A stretch of 64,000 bases of DNA from Clitopilus passeckerianus (lineage: Eukaryota; Basidiomycota; Agaricomycetes; Agaricales; Entolomataceae): assembly GCA_944990035.1 (NCBI GenBank), contig CALYLX010000112.1, positions 1,364,001-1,428,000 of the forward strand, read 5' to 3'. The translations under genes and the position numbers were made by a program. The notes beneath the pieces are model-generated. The model ran no database searches. It was given only the letters and a program-made list of their open reading frames with translations, and was not told the origin of the DNA. Below are positions 12,348 to 25,600 of this stretch, piece after piece; the first letter of the stretch is position 1; each line of letters begins with the position of its first letter.

Positions 12348-12936
12348 ATCCTTAGACCTTCTGACGATTTTACACCCCAGTATATCTTCTGTCCGCTGGT
12401 TACCTTAGACCACATACCAGGCTTTGCTCAGGCTACAGCCTTACACCCCACTCAAAACTCCACTGCTGTCCAGAGCAGTTGGGCCCTCATTCACGTGTAG
12501 CATTATCATTATTCCCAGCCATTACCAGTCCGTAGAACATCTAGATAGCTCGCATTTACTTGGAATTCCGATATTTCCCTTGGGTCGCTTGTCAACACCG
12601 TGTACCGCCAGTTCGTCAGAGTAAATAACCGCTGAGCCAAAGCGCGAGTCAACACAAATTGCTTGGCTAATCGGTCACACTTTGTCACGCTTGCCCTCCG
12701 TCATCTTTATCGCTGATTTCGGGACAATTCTGTGCAACTACAGGTGCTGCTCGGCCAGCCGTCAACTGAACGTGCCTGCTGGGGATTCCATGTCAACCTG
12801 GTGAATCACAACCCAGGTTCACCGACATTTCTCTCGTTTCTTGGATAATCTTGGCCTGTTTCTGCGGTTGTCTCAGGCTATCGTCCCACACTCAGAATCC
12901 TGAAGCAAAATCCTATCGACGCGTCGACGCGCACTA
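12348..12936. other. Intergenic region upstream of the TFIIIC gene
   Basis: This 589-base stretch contains no convincing gene; open frames are under 70 codons and unrelated to any family I know. It must hold the promoter of the TFIIIC subunit gene. One CACGTG palindrome is present at 12492-12497. Confidence 0.45.
12492..12497. promoter_or_regulatory. CACGTG palindrome (E-box) upstream of TFIIIC subunit gene
   Basis: A perfect CACGTG hexamer about 440 bases before the ATG at 12937. Such sites are bound by bHLH factors (Cbf1/USF type) in fungi. Similar sites lie before the SUR7-like/ATG26 pair and before the RRM/CCHC gene. A hexamer can arise by chance, so this is only suggestive. Confidence 0.25.
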
Positions 12937-15900
12937 ATGGACGAGCTGCTGCATCATTGCCTGCGAGAGCTTTCTTTTGACGGAGATCTTGGTGAGTGGC
13001 ATGTGATTGGGGATTCATCGTGAAGACTCGAGTTCGCGAGTTCGAATCCCCCAGTGGTCAACCTACATATATGCGCAAATTCTTACCCAACTTAGGTTCT
13101 AGCATTGGGCGGTTACGTGACTTTATCGGGGATTTTCATTCACATACCGGAGTCGAGCAAACGGTTGACGATGAATTCTGTGCTTTCGTCTGGACGCTGT
13201 TAATTCAGCAACCTACCGTCCGCGTAGGTACGATACCACCAGGAGCCACCTCGGAGGTTTGGATTGCTCCCCAAACAAGTGCCAAACGGAAGGCCAAACT
13301 GAAAGGAGAAGACCATATTGAGACGAAGGCTCCTGAGCTTGACCTCATCCCTGATCCTCAGAACAAAACACTTGAAGAACTTGCACAGGAATTTGGGGAG
13401 GAACTCAGGATTGCCATTCAGCCAGACGCCATATATGCCGCCATTACTGGATCCCATATTAGAGTACGTCCTTCTGGCTGTTACATGCGTTCTCGCTGAA
13501 TTTCATCCGCAGTTCGCTAAACTGAGCCCCATGGTGTATTCGGCGCTCCAAATCATCACTCGCGGCAGATACGATGGTATTTCAGTAGTTGGACTGGGAC
13601 AGCAGTCACGCTATGACCAGAAAACATGTTTTTATCTTGTCCGACAGTTGGTCGATCTGGATTTGGTGTAAGCAATCCTCCATTTCTCCCTAGGACAGAA
13701 GCTTAAAGTGTTATCCTTCTCAGTGTCAAAGTTCGACGGGGAGGCGTCGGCACTCATTTTGTCATCCACAAGTATTTCTTTGACCGTAGCTCTTCCTGGC
13801 AAGCTATCCGTGATGAGGAATTGCGAGCCGAGAAACAGCCTCAGATCGAACAGTATGAAGCAGAGGACCCACAAATGGAAGAAGAGGAAAGAGCCACTTC
13901 TGTGGCACCCTCTGGTTTCACGACGATTGATGCCCGACATTTGTCGAGCTTGCCCTTGTTGCGAGGCCGCATTGTCAAGTTGCTCAAGAGTTCCAAGAAC
14001 CAGATGCACGCAGCGCAGAACCTTCTAATCACGATTGTAAGCCAGACTCGCCCTCGTTCTTCGTCGTGCTGATCAGAGTTGGGCAGGGGTTCGCAAACCC
14101 AACTAAAACCGATAGACGATTCTTTCAAAGCCGAATGCGAGAACTGATACAGCAAGGCGTGATCGAGAAAGTCGTGGTGCCGAGTAATAGGAAGAAGTCA
14201 CTGAATGCTTCTGTGAAATGCTTCCGATTAGTTCAAGGCGATCGAACGAACAACACGTTTTCTCCAAACTCCTCTATATCACAGTTGCCAGATATGGAAG
14301 ACGACGATCAAGAATCCAGTTCGTTTTCTATTTGTCTGTGAAGAATGGTTGTCTGACAAGGAGGCAGGTGGGGTGAAGATCAACATAACCATTCACAAGC
14401 AAATTTTTGACCTTCTTGAGAGGTCTGGAATGGTTGGAATGACATTGAATGTAAGAACAAATTCCGCCTGTCAAGTGGTAGCTTCTGACACTATCGATTA
14501 TCTAGGATTTATCAGCCTCGTTGTGCCAGTTCGATAAGCGTACCATTGAACTTCTCCTTACTCGAGCCGAGAAATATACTCCTCCCAGTCATATCCGCGA
14601 CCTTGGCATCGTTGGGCTCATGGAGACAAGTGGAAGAGAGCGAAGACATCGCTACTTCACGGTTGCCGCATACAGAGAGCTGCTGGCGAAGGAAAACCTG
14701 GAATATACCAAGCATACTGATCTTGATCTCTCCGATGTTGGAGAGTTCCTACCTGTCGACCCATCGCACTTCTTTCCGGGAGCAGACGCACTCCTGGAAT
14801 ACCAGGACTCTTTCAAAGACCCGACGAGAAATATCGGAAAGCCCAGGAAGAAGCCTCTCAAAAACCCTATACTTCCAGATGGTACTGTCAAGAAAGGACG
14901 ACCTCGCAAATCTGACGCGACGCCTCAAGCAACCACAGCAAGCCGGAAGACGAAGCGAGCCCGGGAAGAGGACGAGGACCAAGCCGAGAAGGCTGTAGGT
15001 GGTGACACTCCGAAGCCAGCTCGGAAGAAGCGGGTGAGAATAGCTGATAACAATGGTGAGTTGTGCAGCTTACCAGGGCTTGCCGCCGAACTAACCTCTT
15101 CGTTCCAACAGAAACAAGAGATAAGGAGACAGCATCGACTTCGCAAGTGCTGGTGGTTCCGGTTGATGTTGATCCGCCATCAACGTCTGTGCCACAAAGT
15201 CGTCGCAGCACCCGTTCAAAGAGCAGCCGTGTGAGGCAACGGGCGGATGAAGCGGATGAGAGCATTCAACCTCCCGCCAAAAAGGCGAATATCGAATCGC
15301 TACCGTCATCCGACTCGCAGGCCATCCACTGTGCGGATGTCCCCGAATCTGTTGCTCGGATTACGACTCATCAGGCAGCTATTGTTCAGCAACTTCAAGA
15401 TACCGCGATCGCGCAGTCAGCTTCCGCTCTGGCCCCGGAGCAGCCCCAGCTAATCCCCTCTAACGGTCCCCAGCCTTCCTCCTCGCTTGCGCCTGCAGAA
15501 GTGCAAATTCCTCTCGAAGCTACTCCAAAAGCCAAACCACGATCAAAGGCCAAGAATGCTAACTCCAGGGTCAACGTATCCCAACTGCGTCGAGAGAATG
15601 AAATGCTGAAGATCGTAGAGAATCTAGGTGGTATCGTCAATATTCAAACTAAAGAATTCTACGATGCACACATGGCTCTCATCGACAGCATGGCAGCAGC
15701 TAGTGAACCCACTAGTGCTCCCGTTGGGACACGGACGGACAAGCGCACGGCTGTTGCTGCTTTCGCCAACCTTGAGAAACGAGGCAAAATCAAGCAGCTA
15801 AAAACTGCAGTCACAACGCATACCGGAGTCCTTCGACCTGCATGCATCATCTATTTACCCACTACCAGCCAGGACGCAATCAGTGCATTTCTTGCTGATC

Positions 15901-18900
15901 TGGCCCGTAATCCCATTGCGCCCACTCCCGGACAGGTAGTCAAATTAGATGAACAGGTTGATTACGGTGCAAGTATCGAACCTATATCAAGAGGCGCCCT
16001 TCCTTTGCAACTGCTGCAGATGGAGGAGCCGGGAGGCGACAGGAAGGAACGGTGGAGCAAGAATACATCTCGAGCAGCCCAATTGTTCTCATACGATGAT
16101 GCCACAATTCGTGATGTCTTGTTGACAGAACGCACAACGCTTGCTCAGATGTATGGGTTCATTGTCGGGAAGGCTATCAGGCTTCGAGAGTTCCATCTCT
16201 CTACCCTCCGTGCCTTCGAGCGTGGAAATTCGTCTTCAAATATCATCAGCCACGGCAACCGCATCTTGGACGTCTCCTTCTTCGTCCACGACGTGCCGCT
16301 ACACCTCTACTGCTCATACGTCTCCGCTTTATCCCATAGTGACGAACTTACCGATTTCATTGCCACTGACGAAGGAAAACAAACCCTTGTCAAGGATCTT
16401 CCTCCCAGCATTCACTTCTCCCTTCAGATCGGTAGATCTCGTGCAAGGTCTAGAATACTCGATCTACTCGAATGCCTTAGATCTCTTCATATTGTGACGC
16501 CACTTCAGCCCTCCTCGTCACCCACCCCTTTCATCACCTGTGCGCCCAGTGGTGATAGACCCACTTCGTTTGATATAGCCTCCCCGAAGGTTGGACCGTT
16601 AGCACCCCCATGGCAGCCCCAACATATTGGTACTTCAATAATGTTGCACCACTTTATATATGGGGAACGTCTGAATCTGCAGCACCGTTTTGGAAGGAAG
16701 TACCCATAGGCATTTCTGCCAATGCCTCTCAATATTGGCGACTGCTTGAACAAGCCAGCCTGCACCCCCACGAAATCATTACGCTGGACAACATGGATAT
16801 CACTTCAGACGAAACCACTGTCAGCATTGCACGCTCCCTGCGCCGAAGCTCGTCATGGAACATGGAATATATGCTAACATGGCATCAGATGTATTACCTC
16901 AAGCAATTTTGCGATACTACGACTGCAACCACCCCTCTACAAGACGATGAAGATAGGGATGCCAAGATAGATAGAATCTCTTGGGTCATCAGCGCCCCTC
17001 GATCATCTACCGAAGAGTATTACAACTCGCTCAGATCCAAACTCATGCGAGATCACGAGAAGGTACAGCAACGCTCAGAAACCGACTCGAGCAAGAGGCG
17101 CAAAACAGCAGCTGCCAAGGCCTCACTAGCCCAGAAAGCTGCAGAAGCGCGGGCTCTGCGAGAACGCGAATGGGAGTATCTGATAGCCAGAATACATCCA
17201 GAGCCCATGGAGTATGCAGCATCAATCCGTGTCAAGCGAGTGAGGAGTCGCTTCATCCAAGCAAGTGCAGTTGGAGAGCTGGTCAAATGGGAGCAAGAGA
17301 TACTGGAGGCAATCCGGGAGGCTGATATTACTTCAAGCAAGCCTTTCAAAGCGTCCAAAACGAGGAAGACGGTTGGGAAGCATCCGATTGCTGGGCCTTC
17401 CCAGAAGCTCACACCGGTTGTCAACCCACCCGAAGTTCCTATCCGAGATCTCATCGCTATGCAAGGGCCTCCGATTGAGCACCAGGACGTCAAGGCGAAA
17501 CGCAAGCGGAAGAAGGATAAGCAAGGCTCGCACTAAATTTGCACCTCATGGTACTGAATTCTAACCGAAGTTTACGATACAGAAGGTGCAGACACGCCCA
17601 AACCCAAACCTGTCAGACGCCATCGCTTTCAGTGGAACCGGGATTTCGACGAACTAGCTCGAGATGCCTCCGCCATCATCAAAGCAAGATGCAGGAATCT
17701 ACACCGGCTTGATTGGGCAGGGTTCGAGCAAGCATTCCCCGCCGTTCCTCGCAACACAGTGAGACAGAGGTTGGTTCATCTTAGGGAGACGCCGGGGCAA
17801 GAAACCTACCTGAACAGGCTGGAAGACCGCTGGTACGAGTTGTGGATGCAACACAGGGGAACAGCTGAATTGCCAGACGATGAACTCCTGAGTGCGAGTA
17901 ACTTCGATCTGATCAAGCATATTGAGTTCCTGCGCCAGCATGTCGACAAGAATGCACTGTACGTACAACTCATGATCTCTCAAGCTCTGGAATGCTGCTG
18001 ATGTGTGAAATAGACGAGTTGGGTTTGCCCAACCAACCGAGAAGGACACGACGATCCTTCCATCGTCGATTGAAGAACTCTATGCTAATTTTGAGGTCGT
18101 CGACAACACTCCGGCCGTCCCAACTTGGGACTTTATGTGGAACGCGGTTGTCGAGGAAGGTCGGGAACAAAAGCAATTACGCCAACCCTTCCTGAAAGGA
18201 GTCGAAGACATGCCTTTCGTAGAGGAACTCCCAGAGCCTGTCGCACTTGCAGAGGCAGCCGTTAAGGTAAGGCGTTTCTTAGAATTCACCTGATCAGACA
18301 ATTAATTGTAGGGGTAGATGACCCTTGGGACCCCTCAAGACCGCTACGAACCCGATGCTGGTTCATCACTCCTGCATAGCGTTGGAGAACATTACGTTTC
18401 TCAGGCCATGAAGGGCTTACTCGGTCGAGGTGTTTTATCCAAGCTCGTTCGCGACCCGACGAAGCAGCGGCCTGGCAGGCAGTTGAAGATATCCGAGGTG
18501 TAAGTTGGTGCTAGACATTATGTGCAAGCCGGATAGCCTGACATGTGAATAGGAACCAGAATGCCATTGGAGGAGCTATACCCAAGGATACCTTTTCGGA
18601 TGCTATCTCTCTGGAAGATCTATCCTTACAAGATCATTCTTGGCGCGAATGGCCATTGCTGGCAACTGATGGCGATACTGCAGCGCTAATTTCTCTGGCT
18701 TCGGAGGGCAAAGTGAGCATTTGAACCTGAATCAGTTCGTCCAGACACTTACGACACTTTTAGCTCCAATTCGATATCAATACCAGCCAAGCACAAAGTG
18801 TACGACCATCCCTTGACTGGAACAGCAAGAAAGCTGGTATGAACTCCCCTTTTCCCGTCTTACATGCGATGTTGAAGGTAGTACAGACGATGATCACATT

Positions 18901-19818
18901 GAAACCGCAATTTTTGTTCAAACTATCGGTGTTGAACGAATTCCGCCGAGTCCTAGCATGTCATCAAACGTGAATCTCGAAATTGCTTCCGCCGGACCTA
19001 TTTCTGGCCATGGTCAATCTGTAGATGGCCACTCTGCAGTCTGTCGCTTGGTAACAGGCTCCGCTTTGGTTGATTGCACTGAGTGTCTGGAAGAAGAGTG
19101 GACCCGATTCAATGACAACTTGACCCTAGAGCAGCGGAATGCAGCTATGCATGTGCTTTCCGTCGTGCGAAGTGGAGGTGATCGTGGCGTTACGAAGAAC
19201 CAGCTCCAGGTGCATTGACTCTTTCAACGCCTGATATGCCAAAGGTACTGACGCAGAGTTTTTCAAATGATCAGGTGTCTATGCCACTTGAAATGCTGTG
19301 GGACCAGATTTTTGAGGTTGTGAGCAGAATGACGAACTATTCAGTCCCCCTGGTGTTCTGGGCAGGATACAGCACCTTGTCACTGGTCTCTTCGGCGTAT
19401 TTGAAGAGATGGACTATTTGTGTTTCCGAGAAGCCCATCGTAAGATCATTCCCGAGACGCTGGTTGGATGTCTCCGGTCGCAAGATAGTCGACTTTTGGG
19501 AAGCTGCTTTGAAGGCAGTGATGGGCGTTGTCCTTTTCCGACCGGGCGTCTCTCAGGTAAGCGTCAGGCTAGATTTACGGAAAAGCATGCAGATTGACAG
19601 GCTTATCATCAGGGCGACCTTCGTTGGAGACTTAGATCAGTCTACGACAGGCAAGAAGTGGCAGAGTTGGTAAGATGGTTGTATGATGATGGCTTCATAA
19701 TAAGGCGTCAAACACCTGGAACGAAAACAGAGCTTATGAGCATCGCTGCTCTAGACTCTGAAGAAGAGAAAATGTGTTCTGGTTTGTCGGGAATCACAAG
19801 CACTGGTATCAAGTGTAG
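12937..19818 (+). CDS. TFC3: TFIIIC B-block-binding subunit (tau138/GTF3C1 family), with frame breaks
   Basis: This is the largest TFIIIC subunit, which binds the B box of tRNA genes and recruits RNA polymerase III. The start ATG at 12937 opens MDELLHHCLRELSFDGDLG; exon 1 ends at 12991 and exon 2 begins at 13096. Visible parts in order: N-terminal domain (VDDEFCAFVWTLLIQQP), the B-block winged helix (SPMVYSALQIITRGRYDGIS...CFYLVRQLVDLDLV), two further winged-helix blocks (near 14100 and 14400), a basic linker with an AT-hook-like KKGRPRKSD, an extended winged helix (NEMLKIVENLGGIVN), a Lys-rich stretch near 17500, and the C-terminal block LFRPGVSQGDLRWRLRS ending WFVGNHKHWYQV. The frame is lost by one base at runs 16582-16585 and 19769-19772. 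I could not reconcile it near 14300 and 17520. The product would be roughly 2000 residues. Confidence 0.85.
13040..13049 (+). promoter_or_regulatory. B-box-like sequence (GTTCGAATCC) inside intron 1 of the TFIIIC gene
   Basis: The ten bases match the internal B-box consensus of RNA polymerase III genes (GGTTCGANNCC) except for the first G. They lie in the 104-nt first intron (12992-13095). A TGGC-type sequence about 45 bases upstream only weakly resembles an A box. The flanks cannot pair into a T stem, so a working tRNA is excluded. It may be chance, a decayed tRNA/SINE remnant, or a bound extra-TFIIIC site. Confidence 0.35.
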
Positions 19819-20182
19819 CATAGCCTTTCTGTATTGCATCCATTGTAGTTTGTATTGATAGTCAAGAACCTGGTTACGACGTTGACGATCACCACAGAGT
19901 CCAGAACAGAAAGAAATGATGGCTGCCAACCGTGGGTGGAGTCAAAGTAGCCGCTATATTGGCTCGCCGTTGCTCTCGACTCTACCTTCATTCTTTCATC
20001 TGGCAGGCCATTGCTTTCGTTCTAAACGACTACTAGAGTTTGCTTAGAACCTTGCCCTAGAGGCTTTATCCTTTCTTTCTTTCCTTCATTTCTTTTTTGT
20101 GCCTGGTGCCATGTAAGTGTTACTGGATAACTGTAGATCTTCCGAGTCCAATGCTAATAAGATATCCCAGTTTCGAGTCAAG
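19819..20182. other. Intergenic region with pyrimidine-rich tract
   Basis: This 364-base stretch separates the TFIIIC gene from the 7-TM protein gene. A CT-rich tract (about 20069-20098) lies some 85 bases before the next ATG, the kind of sequence found near transcription starts of fungal genes. No coding sequence or RNA gene is visible. Confidence 0.4.
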
Positions 20183-22456
20183 ATGCCTGGTCCCATAAGC
20201 ATCCCTTTCGCGACGAAAGCTAGCCTTGTTGTACGTTGACTGTTTGTCCGGATTCGACGCACGTTCTCTGACCCTGGCCATCCTATCAGTGGAACCGGAT
20301 CACCTTTTCTCGCCTGACCATTGCTTATTTTGCTTTTACTGTCCTTCATTTCATTCTGCAACTATCCTTTCAAATCGAGGCTTTCACAACCAACGCCGAA
20401 GCGCACTATTTTCTCAAGGATATCGTTACTCAAGGAAGCGCTTCAGATGGCGGTCTTCCATTATTGAAAGGGAATACTCTTCATATGTGCTCCTGGCTTC
20501 CCAACGATCTCAACGTCGACGTCGATGCTTGTTCTGTGGTGTGGAACGGTGGCAAGGGCAACAACTCAGTTGGCGTTCAAGTAACAACCAGTTCCACACC
20601 TGCATCTTCCGGTGCTACACCCACCTCAGTGGCTTATGATACGAGCGCCTCTTCAATTTCATCTCAAGCCGTCGGCTCATCGACAAGCAATACTGCTAGC
20701 TCTTCCTCACCATCACCAACAGCAACTGACATTGGTCGTACTGGGTCTCCTGGTGTCGACTCTGTCCATACCGTGACGGTGTTCGTTTCACCACGACCGA
20801 CTGGCGTACCCGTGATTATCGATGATGACGACGACGACCTGAGGGTATGAACACACCTTCCGTCCTAACCTATAAAATTACTAACGAAAACATGCAGAGG
20901 CGTTCAAATCCCGGAATTTCCGCCTTCGACGACAATGGCCAAATCAAAGTGAATATCACTGGGTTCGGATTTGATCATACCCCCGCCACTTTGGATCGCA
21001 ACTGCCTGAAGGCTCTGAACTGGCCTACTTCACAGTAAGAAAGCCCAAAGTCTGAAATTTCACACAACTAATTTGACTACAAATGTTCTAGGCTCCACAA
21101 CACTCAGCGCGAGGATCTTGCTTTCATTGGCTTCCAAGTTTGGGTTCTTGGGATGTCCTTCGTTGCGCTCCTCAACGAATCCATCCCTCATGTCGCTGCT
21201 TCATTGTTGACCCATTTGATGGCTACTGGATGGGCGGCCAACCAAATTTTCGCCACCCAAAAGTTCCGCTCTGATTTCAACCGGGTCATCACCAATGGCG
21301 CCTGCAACGGTGTTTTCTTACTTCCAAATTACTGGGAGAAACGGGGTACGGCCGAGATTGTAGTTGCTGCATTGAATATCTTGGCGTTTGTTATTGCTGC
21401 TTTCTTGAGCTGGAAGCTTGTCAAGGTCAGGGTATACAAGACAATTTGAGAAGATTAGTATGAACTAACAGATATTTTTTCGCCCAGTCCTTCGGATGGC
21501 AAACTTTCAAACGCGTCGGCGCTTCGTTGACGATCAATCGCATCTACAAGCTCGTCCTTGTGTTGTCCATCGTCATTCAACTAGGTCTCTTCTTCATGCT
21601 CACAACCGTCGCCGTCTGGATAGACCAACTATGGAACAGCCCAATTGGTGACAAGGCCGACTTCAGGACATTGTATCAGGTCACGGCTATCATCACACTT
21701 GTCGTAAGCTTCGTATATCTTTTGTGTATGCGCCCGATACTGATTCAGTAATTCGTCTAGGCCCTGATTCCATGGCTCATGACCGGCTGGTTTGCTGTTC
21801 GTCGAGAACTCCGAGTCCCAATGCTGGTCTTCCTCATCCTGTGTGTTCTGTACTTGGCAGGATGGTGCTTGTTGTTCATCTCAACGACTTTCCGATGGAC
21901 ATTTGTCACCTGGCCTTTCTTCGGCATCAACGCCTCAGCCTCAGTATTCCTCGCAGTGGTTGCACTCATTTTGGGTGTCGTCTGCCGCCTCAACTTTGGC
22001 AAAGGATTACCTCGCTATCGTGAGTAACCTTTTTCGCTCTATCTGCTTCATGGTGATCTGACCTCCCATGTAGTCAACGCACACCAGAACTTGCCGGAGA
22101 GTGATTACGATTCAAGCATGGAGAAACCCTATGACGTGGAGAAGGTCGAATTCCCCGTCTTCGCCCCTGCGGTCTTCAACTCGCAGTCTGCGCCCTACTC
22201 CCAGGCACCTTACTTTGTCAAAGGCCCTCGATTCTACAATCAGTCTGGTGCTTCAGCATTTGATGCTACTCCAATAAACGCACCAGCCAATGCACACGTT
22301 GCAACGAGGAAGGGGTCTGTAGACTCGTCAAATAGTTCACTCTCCAGGTCAGATTCCAACGGTAGCCAGGGTAGCCAGTTTAGTTTCTACTCATATGGTG
22401 GTTCAAATGGGCATTCCAGGCAGGATAGCAATAAGCAAAGATGGATTCTTGAATGA
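20183..22456 (+). CDS. Unidentified seven-helix membrane protein with Ser/Thr-rich extracellular segment
   Basis: I do not recognise the family. The ATG at 20183 opens MPGPISIPFATKASLV; an intron ends at the cag before TGGAACCGGATC, and hydrophobic helix 1 (IAYFAFTVLHFILQLSF) follows. Next come about 150 residues rich in Ser/Thr, interrupted by a run of six Asp (near 20820). Helices 2-7 then follow (DLAFIGFQVWVLGMSFVALL; EIVVAALNILAFVIAAFLSW; KLVLVLSIVIQLGLFFMLT; an ALIPWLMTGW helix; MLVFLILCVLYLAGWCLLFI; FLAVVALILGVVCRLNFGKG). The C-terminal tail of about 130 residues is polar and Ser-rich. NxT sites lie in the loops. At least six introns are needed. The layout suggests a surface or endomembrane protein; no function can be given. 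It converges on the MAPKKK gene with 232 bases between the stop codons. Confidence 0.75.
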
Positions 22457-22688
22457 TGGAGGCTAGTCCTTGCATCATTTTGGCAACGCTGGGTCACAGA
22501 TACTGTATTCATCTGTTTTGGGTGATCTAGCGTATATTTTACATTCTGGACCTTGTATATCCAAATTTATCACTACTTGAATGCGTACAATTAGTCGAAC
22601 AAAATACAACATGGGGGTGTACGTTACAGTTCATAGATTATGAAAGGAAAACATAAAAACAGGTGAGAGACTTGAGTGGCTATGGATG

Positions 22689-25600
22689 CTAATCATCAAA
22701 TAATGAACCTGGCATAAATGTTGTATTTCCGTCGTCTGAGGATGACGCGGAGATGGATGGGGGTGTCGTAGGGGATGCTCGCTGTATGTCCTCAACCTCC
22801 TTCTCCTGGATGATAGCAGCCTGTCGAGCAACAGAAGCCCCATCAAATTCGGCAGGTTCTGGCATATGAGCTGGTGGGCTAGTCGCCATCTCGACTGCCT
22901 CGTAGTTTAGGAGTGCCTCCCGGAAGTCCACCATCCATGGGTGCTCCATCAGCTCTGCTGCAGTGGGCCGTAGCATTGGGTCGATGGTCAAGCATTGCTT
23001 GATGAAGTTGATACCGAGGTCACTAAGCTGGCCAGGCTCGGGTAATGGTGGGTGTTGTGTTGCAACTCCAATATGGAACATAATTGCCCTACGGAACTTT
23101 CGTCAGAATCCGGCTTATCCTGAGCTAAAGCCATGCCACGTACCATTCATTATCCAGATTGCTCCACGGCTTTTTCCCAGTAGCAAATTCAAGGACAACG
23201 CATCCAAGAGACCATATGTCCATAGCTCCGTGCCTACCCTTCTTATCGTTTCTGATTATTTCGGGTGACATGTACATTGGAGTGCCCGTCAGACTGTTGT
23301 TCAACGCCAACCCGTTCCATGTCGGGGTCCCGCTGCTACCTGGAATATCAGGCATACGCCGTGATCGCATAGTTCTCTGGTTTTTTGCAAGAATCTTCGC
23401 AGCTCCAAAGTCGACGAATTTGATCACACCAAGGTGATCCAGGAGAATATCTAGATGCATGCTTAGTTCGGGAACAACATTCCGAAGAAAGTTCCACGTA
23501 CTGTCAGGTTTAATATCTCTGTGCACAATGCCTTTGGAGTGCAAATAGGCAAGTCCCTCCAACATCTGCATGGTGTACACCTGGATAATACCCTCGTCCT
23601 CGATACGACCATGCTCAAGTAGAGCCGCGAGACTTCCTCCTTGGCAGTATTCCTCAAAGATGTAGACTTTGTCGCGGTGAACTTCGATACCATAATATTC
23701 AACGACGTTCGGATGGTGAAGCATCTCCATCACGCTGAGTTCGTCTTTGATCTGTTTGATGAGATTTGGTAGGCCAGAAAGCTCTTGGAATTTGATCTCC
23801 TTCACCGCCATTAGAGATCCAGAATCCAAATTGACTGCGACGTAGACCGATCCGAATGCACCCGCACCAATGAACCGACCCTGCTGCCATCGTACGGAAA
23901 TGTTGGAACTCGACGAGGCCAAAAAGACGAGTGACCGATCCTCAGGCTTCTCATCGTCAAGGACGCGCCCCAAGACATGAAGCTGGTTCCCAAGATCCTG
24001 CCTCCTTCCCTCAACGTCCTGCAATGCTTTCTTGACCTTCTCCCAGAATTCCATGCAATCCGCCGAAGATAGGCCATCGTAGCCGGCAGCGGAAATGGCC
24101 TTGTAGTATTCATAATGTGACGCGGGATCACCACCTTGTTTGCGAAGCTCCTCTTGCCTCTTCTTCTCTTTCGCCTCGTTCAAAGAACGAGCACCCAGAA
24201 TATCAAAGTGGCTGATGAGCAAAGTCATGCAGCTAGCAACTTTGTGCCGGAGCATCTCGAACTGATCATCGGACATCTGCAAAATATTGCGCTTGGTCCG
24301 ATGAAGGGCAAATTCGAGTGCGTTTACCGCCCATCTAAATGTTTTGTGGTCTGTGGGATCACAGTCGTCGCAGATAAATGATACCCAGGAGATGGCGAGC
24401 TTCACGAGAAGGCGATTGAACTTGTTGATCGATTGTCGTTCCATGTAGCGTTGTGCATGCTGACCATGTTCGGACGCAAAAAGGTACCAATTCTCCAGTA
24501 ATTCTTGGCACCCGGTCGTATGCCGCAGAGAGCTCCGAACATAATGAATGGAATCGACGATCGACTCGGCCAACCTATTGATTGCTCGGGCAATTTTCCG
24601 CAGTTCCTTGTTGACGCTGGGAAGATGGGCTTGAGCATCCAAAACGCAAGTCAGGACGGGCCCATCCTCGTATGGTTCACCGCTTTCGTCCACGGGCGAA
24701 AACAGGTCAATGAACACCTGCTTCGCAAGTATCAGGCGCCGCTGGGGACCATCTGCGATTAGGCGAACATGGTTCTCCTTCGCGTCCAGATCCAGCGGTG
24801 CCATGTTGACGATCATGACGCGCCCATTCCAGAGGAAATGCGTCCGGGGAGAGAGGACGAGGAGGTACTGCGGATCATCATATTCGCCACCAAGGAATTC
24901 CGTATTCCCAACCAGGTGTGTCCCATCGTCATTCGTAATCTCATCGACGTGGAAAGCTTCTGTGAGCAACCTCCGCACAGCATCTGGTCGGTCCTGCAAA
25001 GATGGCGCCGCAATGACGTAGATTCCATCCTCTTCCAGAGAATGGGTGTAGACAAGACAGTGGTCAGTTGCGACCAGGATCCCAATGAACTGGTCCAGGG
25101 GGTAGCTATCAAGGCTATATTCAGCAGAATTGCTGAATCGCTGCGTGAGGACCCTGATGATAGGGACAACGTGGTAAAAGACCCTATTTAAGGCTGAACG
25201 GAACTTGACGAACCTTGCAAAACGTTGCAACTTGCGATGGCGGAGACGGACACTGTCCAGAATTTTTCCGTACCACCCGATGAGTTGTTCATCCGTCATT
25301 TTCCTTCCCCGGGCCAGGTCGAGATTATTCTTAATGTTGGTTGGTCCAAGTTCGACAATCCTGTGGCGTTGTATATGGTCGATTCCCTCCTCACCGAGGA
25401 CTGGGACTCGAACTTGGGTATCAAAGTAATTGGTTACTCGAACCATGAGTTTGTTCGTAAGGGAACTACAAGGCATTAGATTAAGCGAAAAAAAAATACA
25501 GTAATGCCTGGGCTTACCAGAGCTGCTCAGCGACCACACTTGAACCCCCGTGGGCCGTCATACTAACGTCATTGAAGGTCGCCCAATGTGCCTCCAAGAC

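Noticed and set aside
12992..13065. A tRNA gene in intron 1 of the TFIIIC gene
   Set aside because: GTTCGAATCC resembles a T loop/B box, but positions 49-53 and 61-65 would pair at only three of five places and there is no acceptor stem or anticodon arm. I keep only the B-box-like motif.
16540..16620. A short intron explaining the frame change before MAAPTYWYFNN
   Set aside because: Acceptors here (GATATAG, CCGTTAG) need a phase-2 donor; none with a reasonable sequence exists in the preceding exon. The conserved text runs through the site (PTSFDIASP then EGWTVSTPMAAP), so a lost C fits better.
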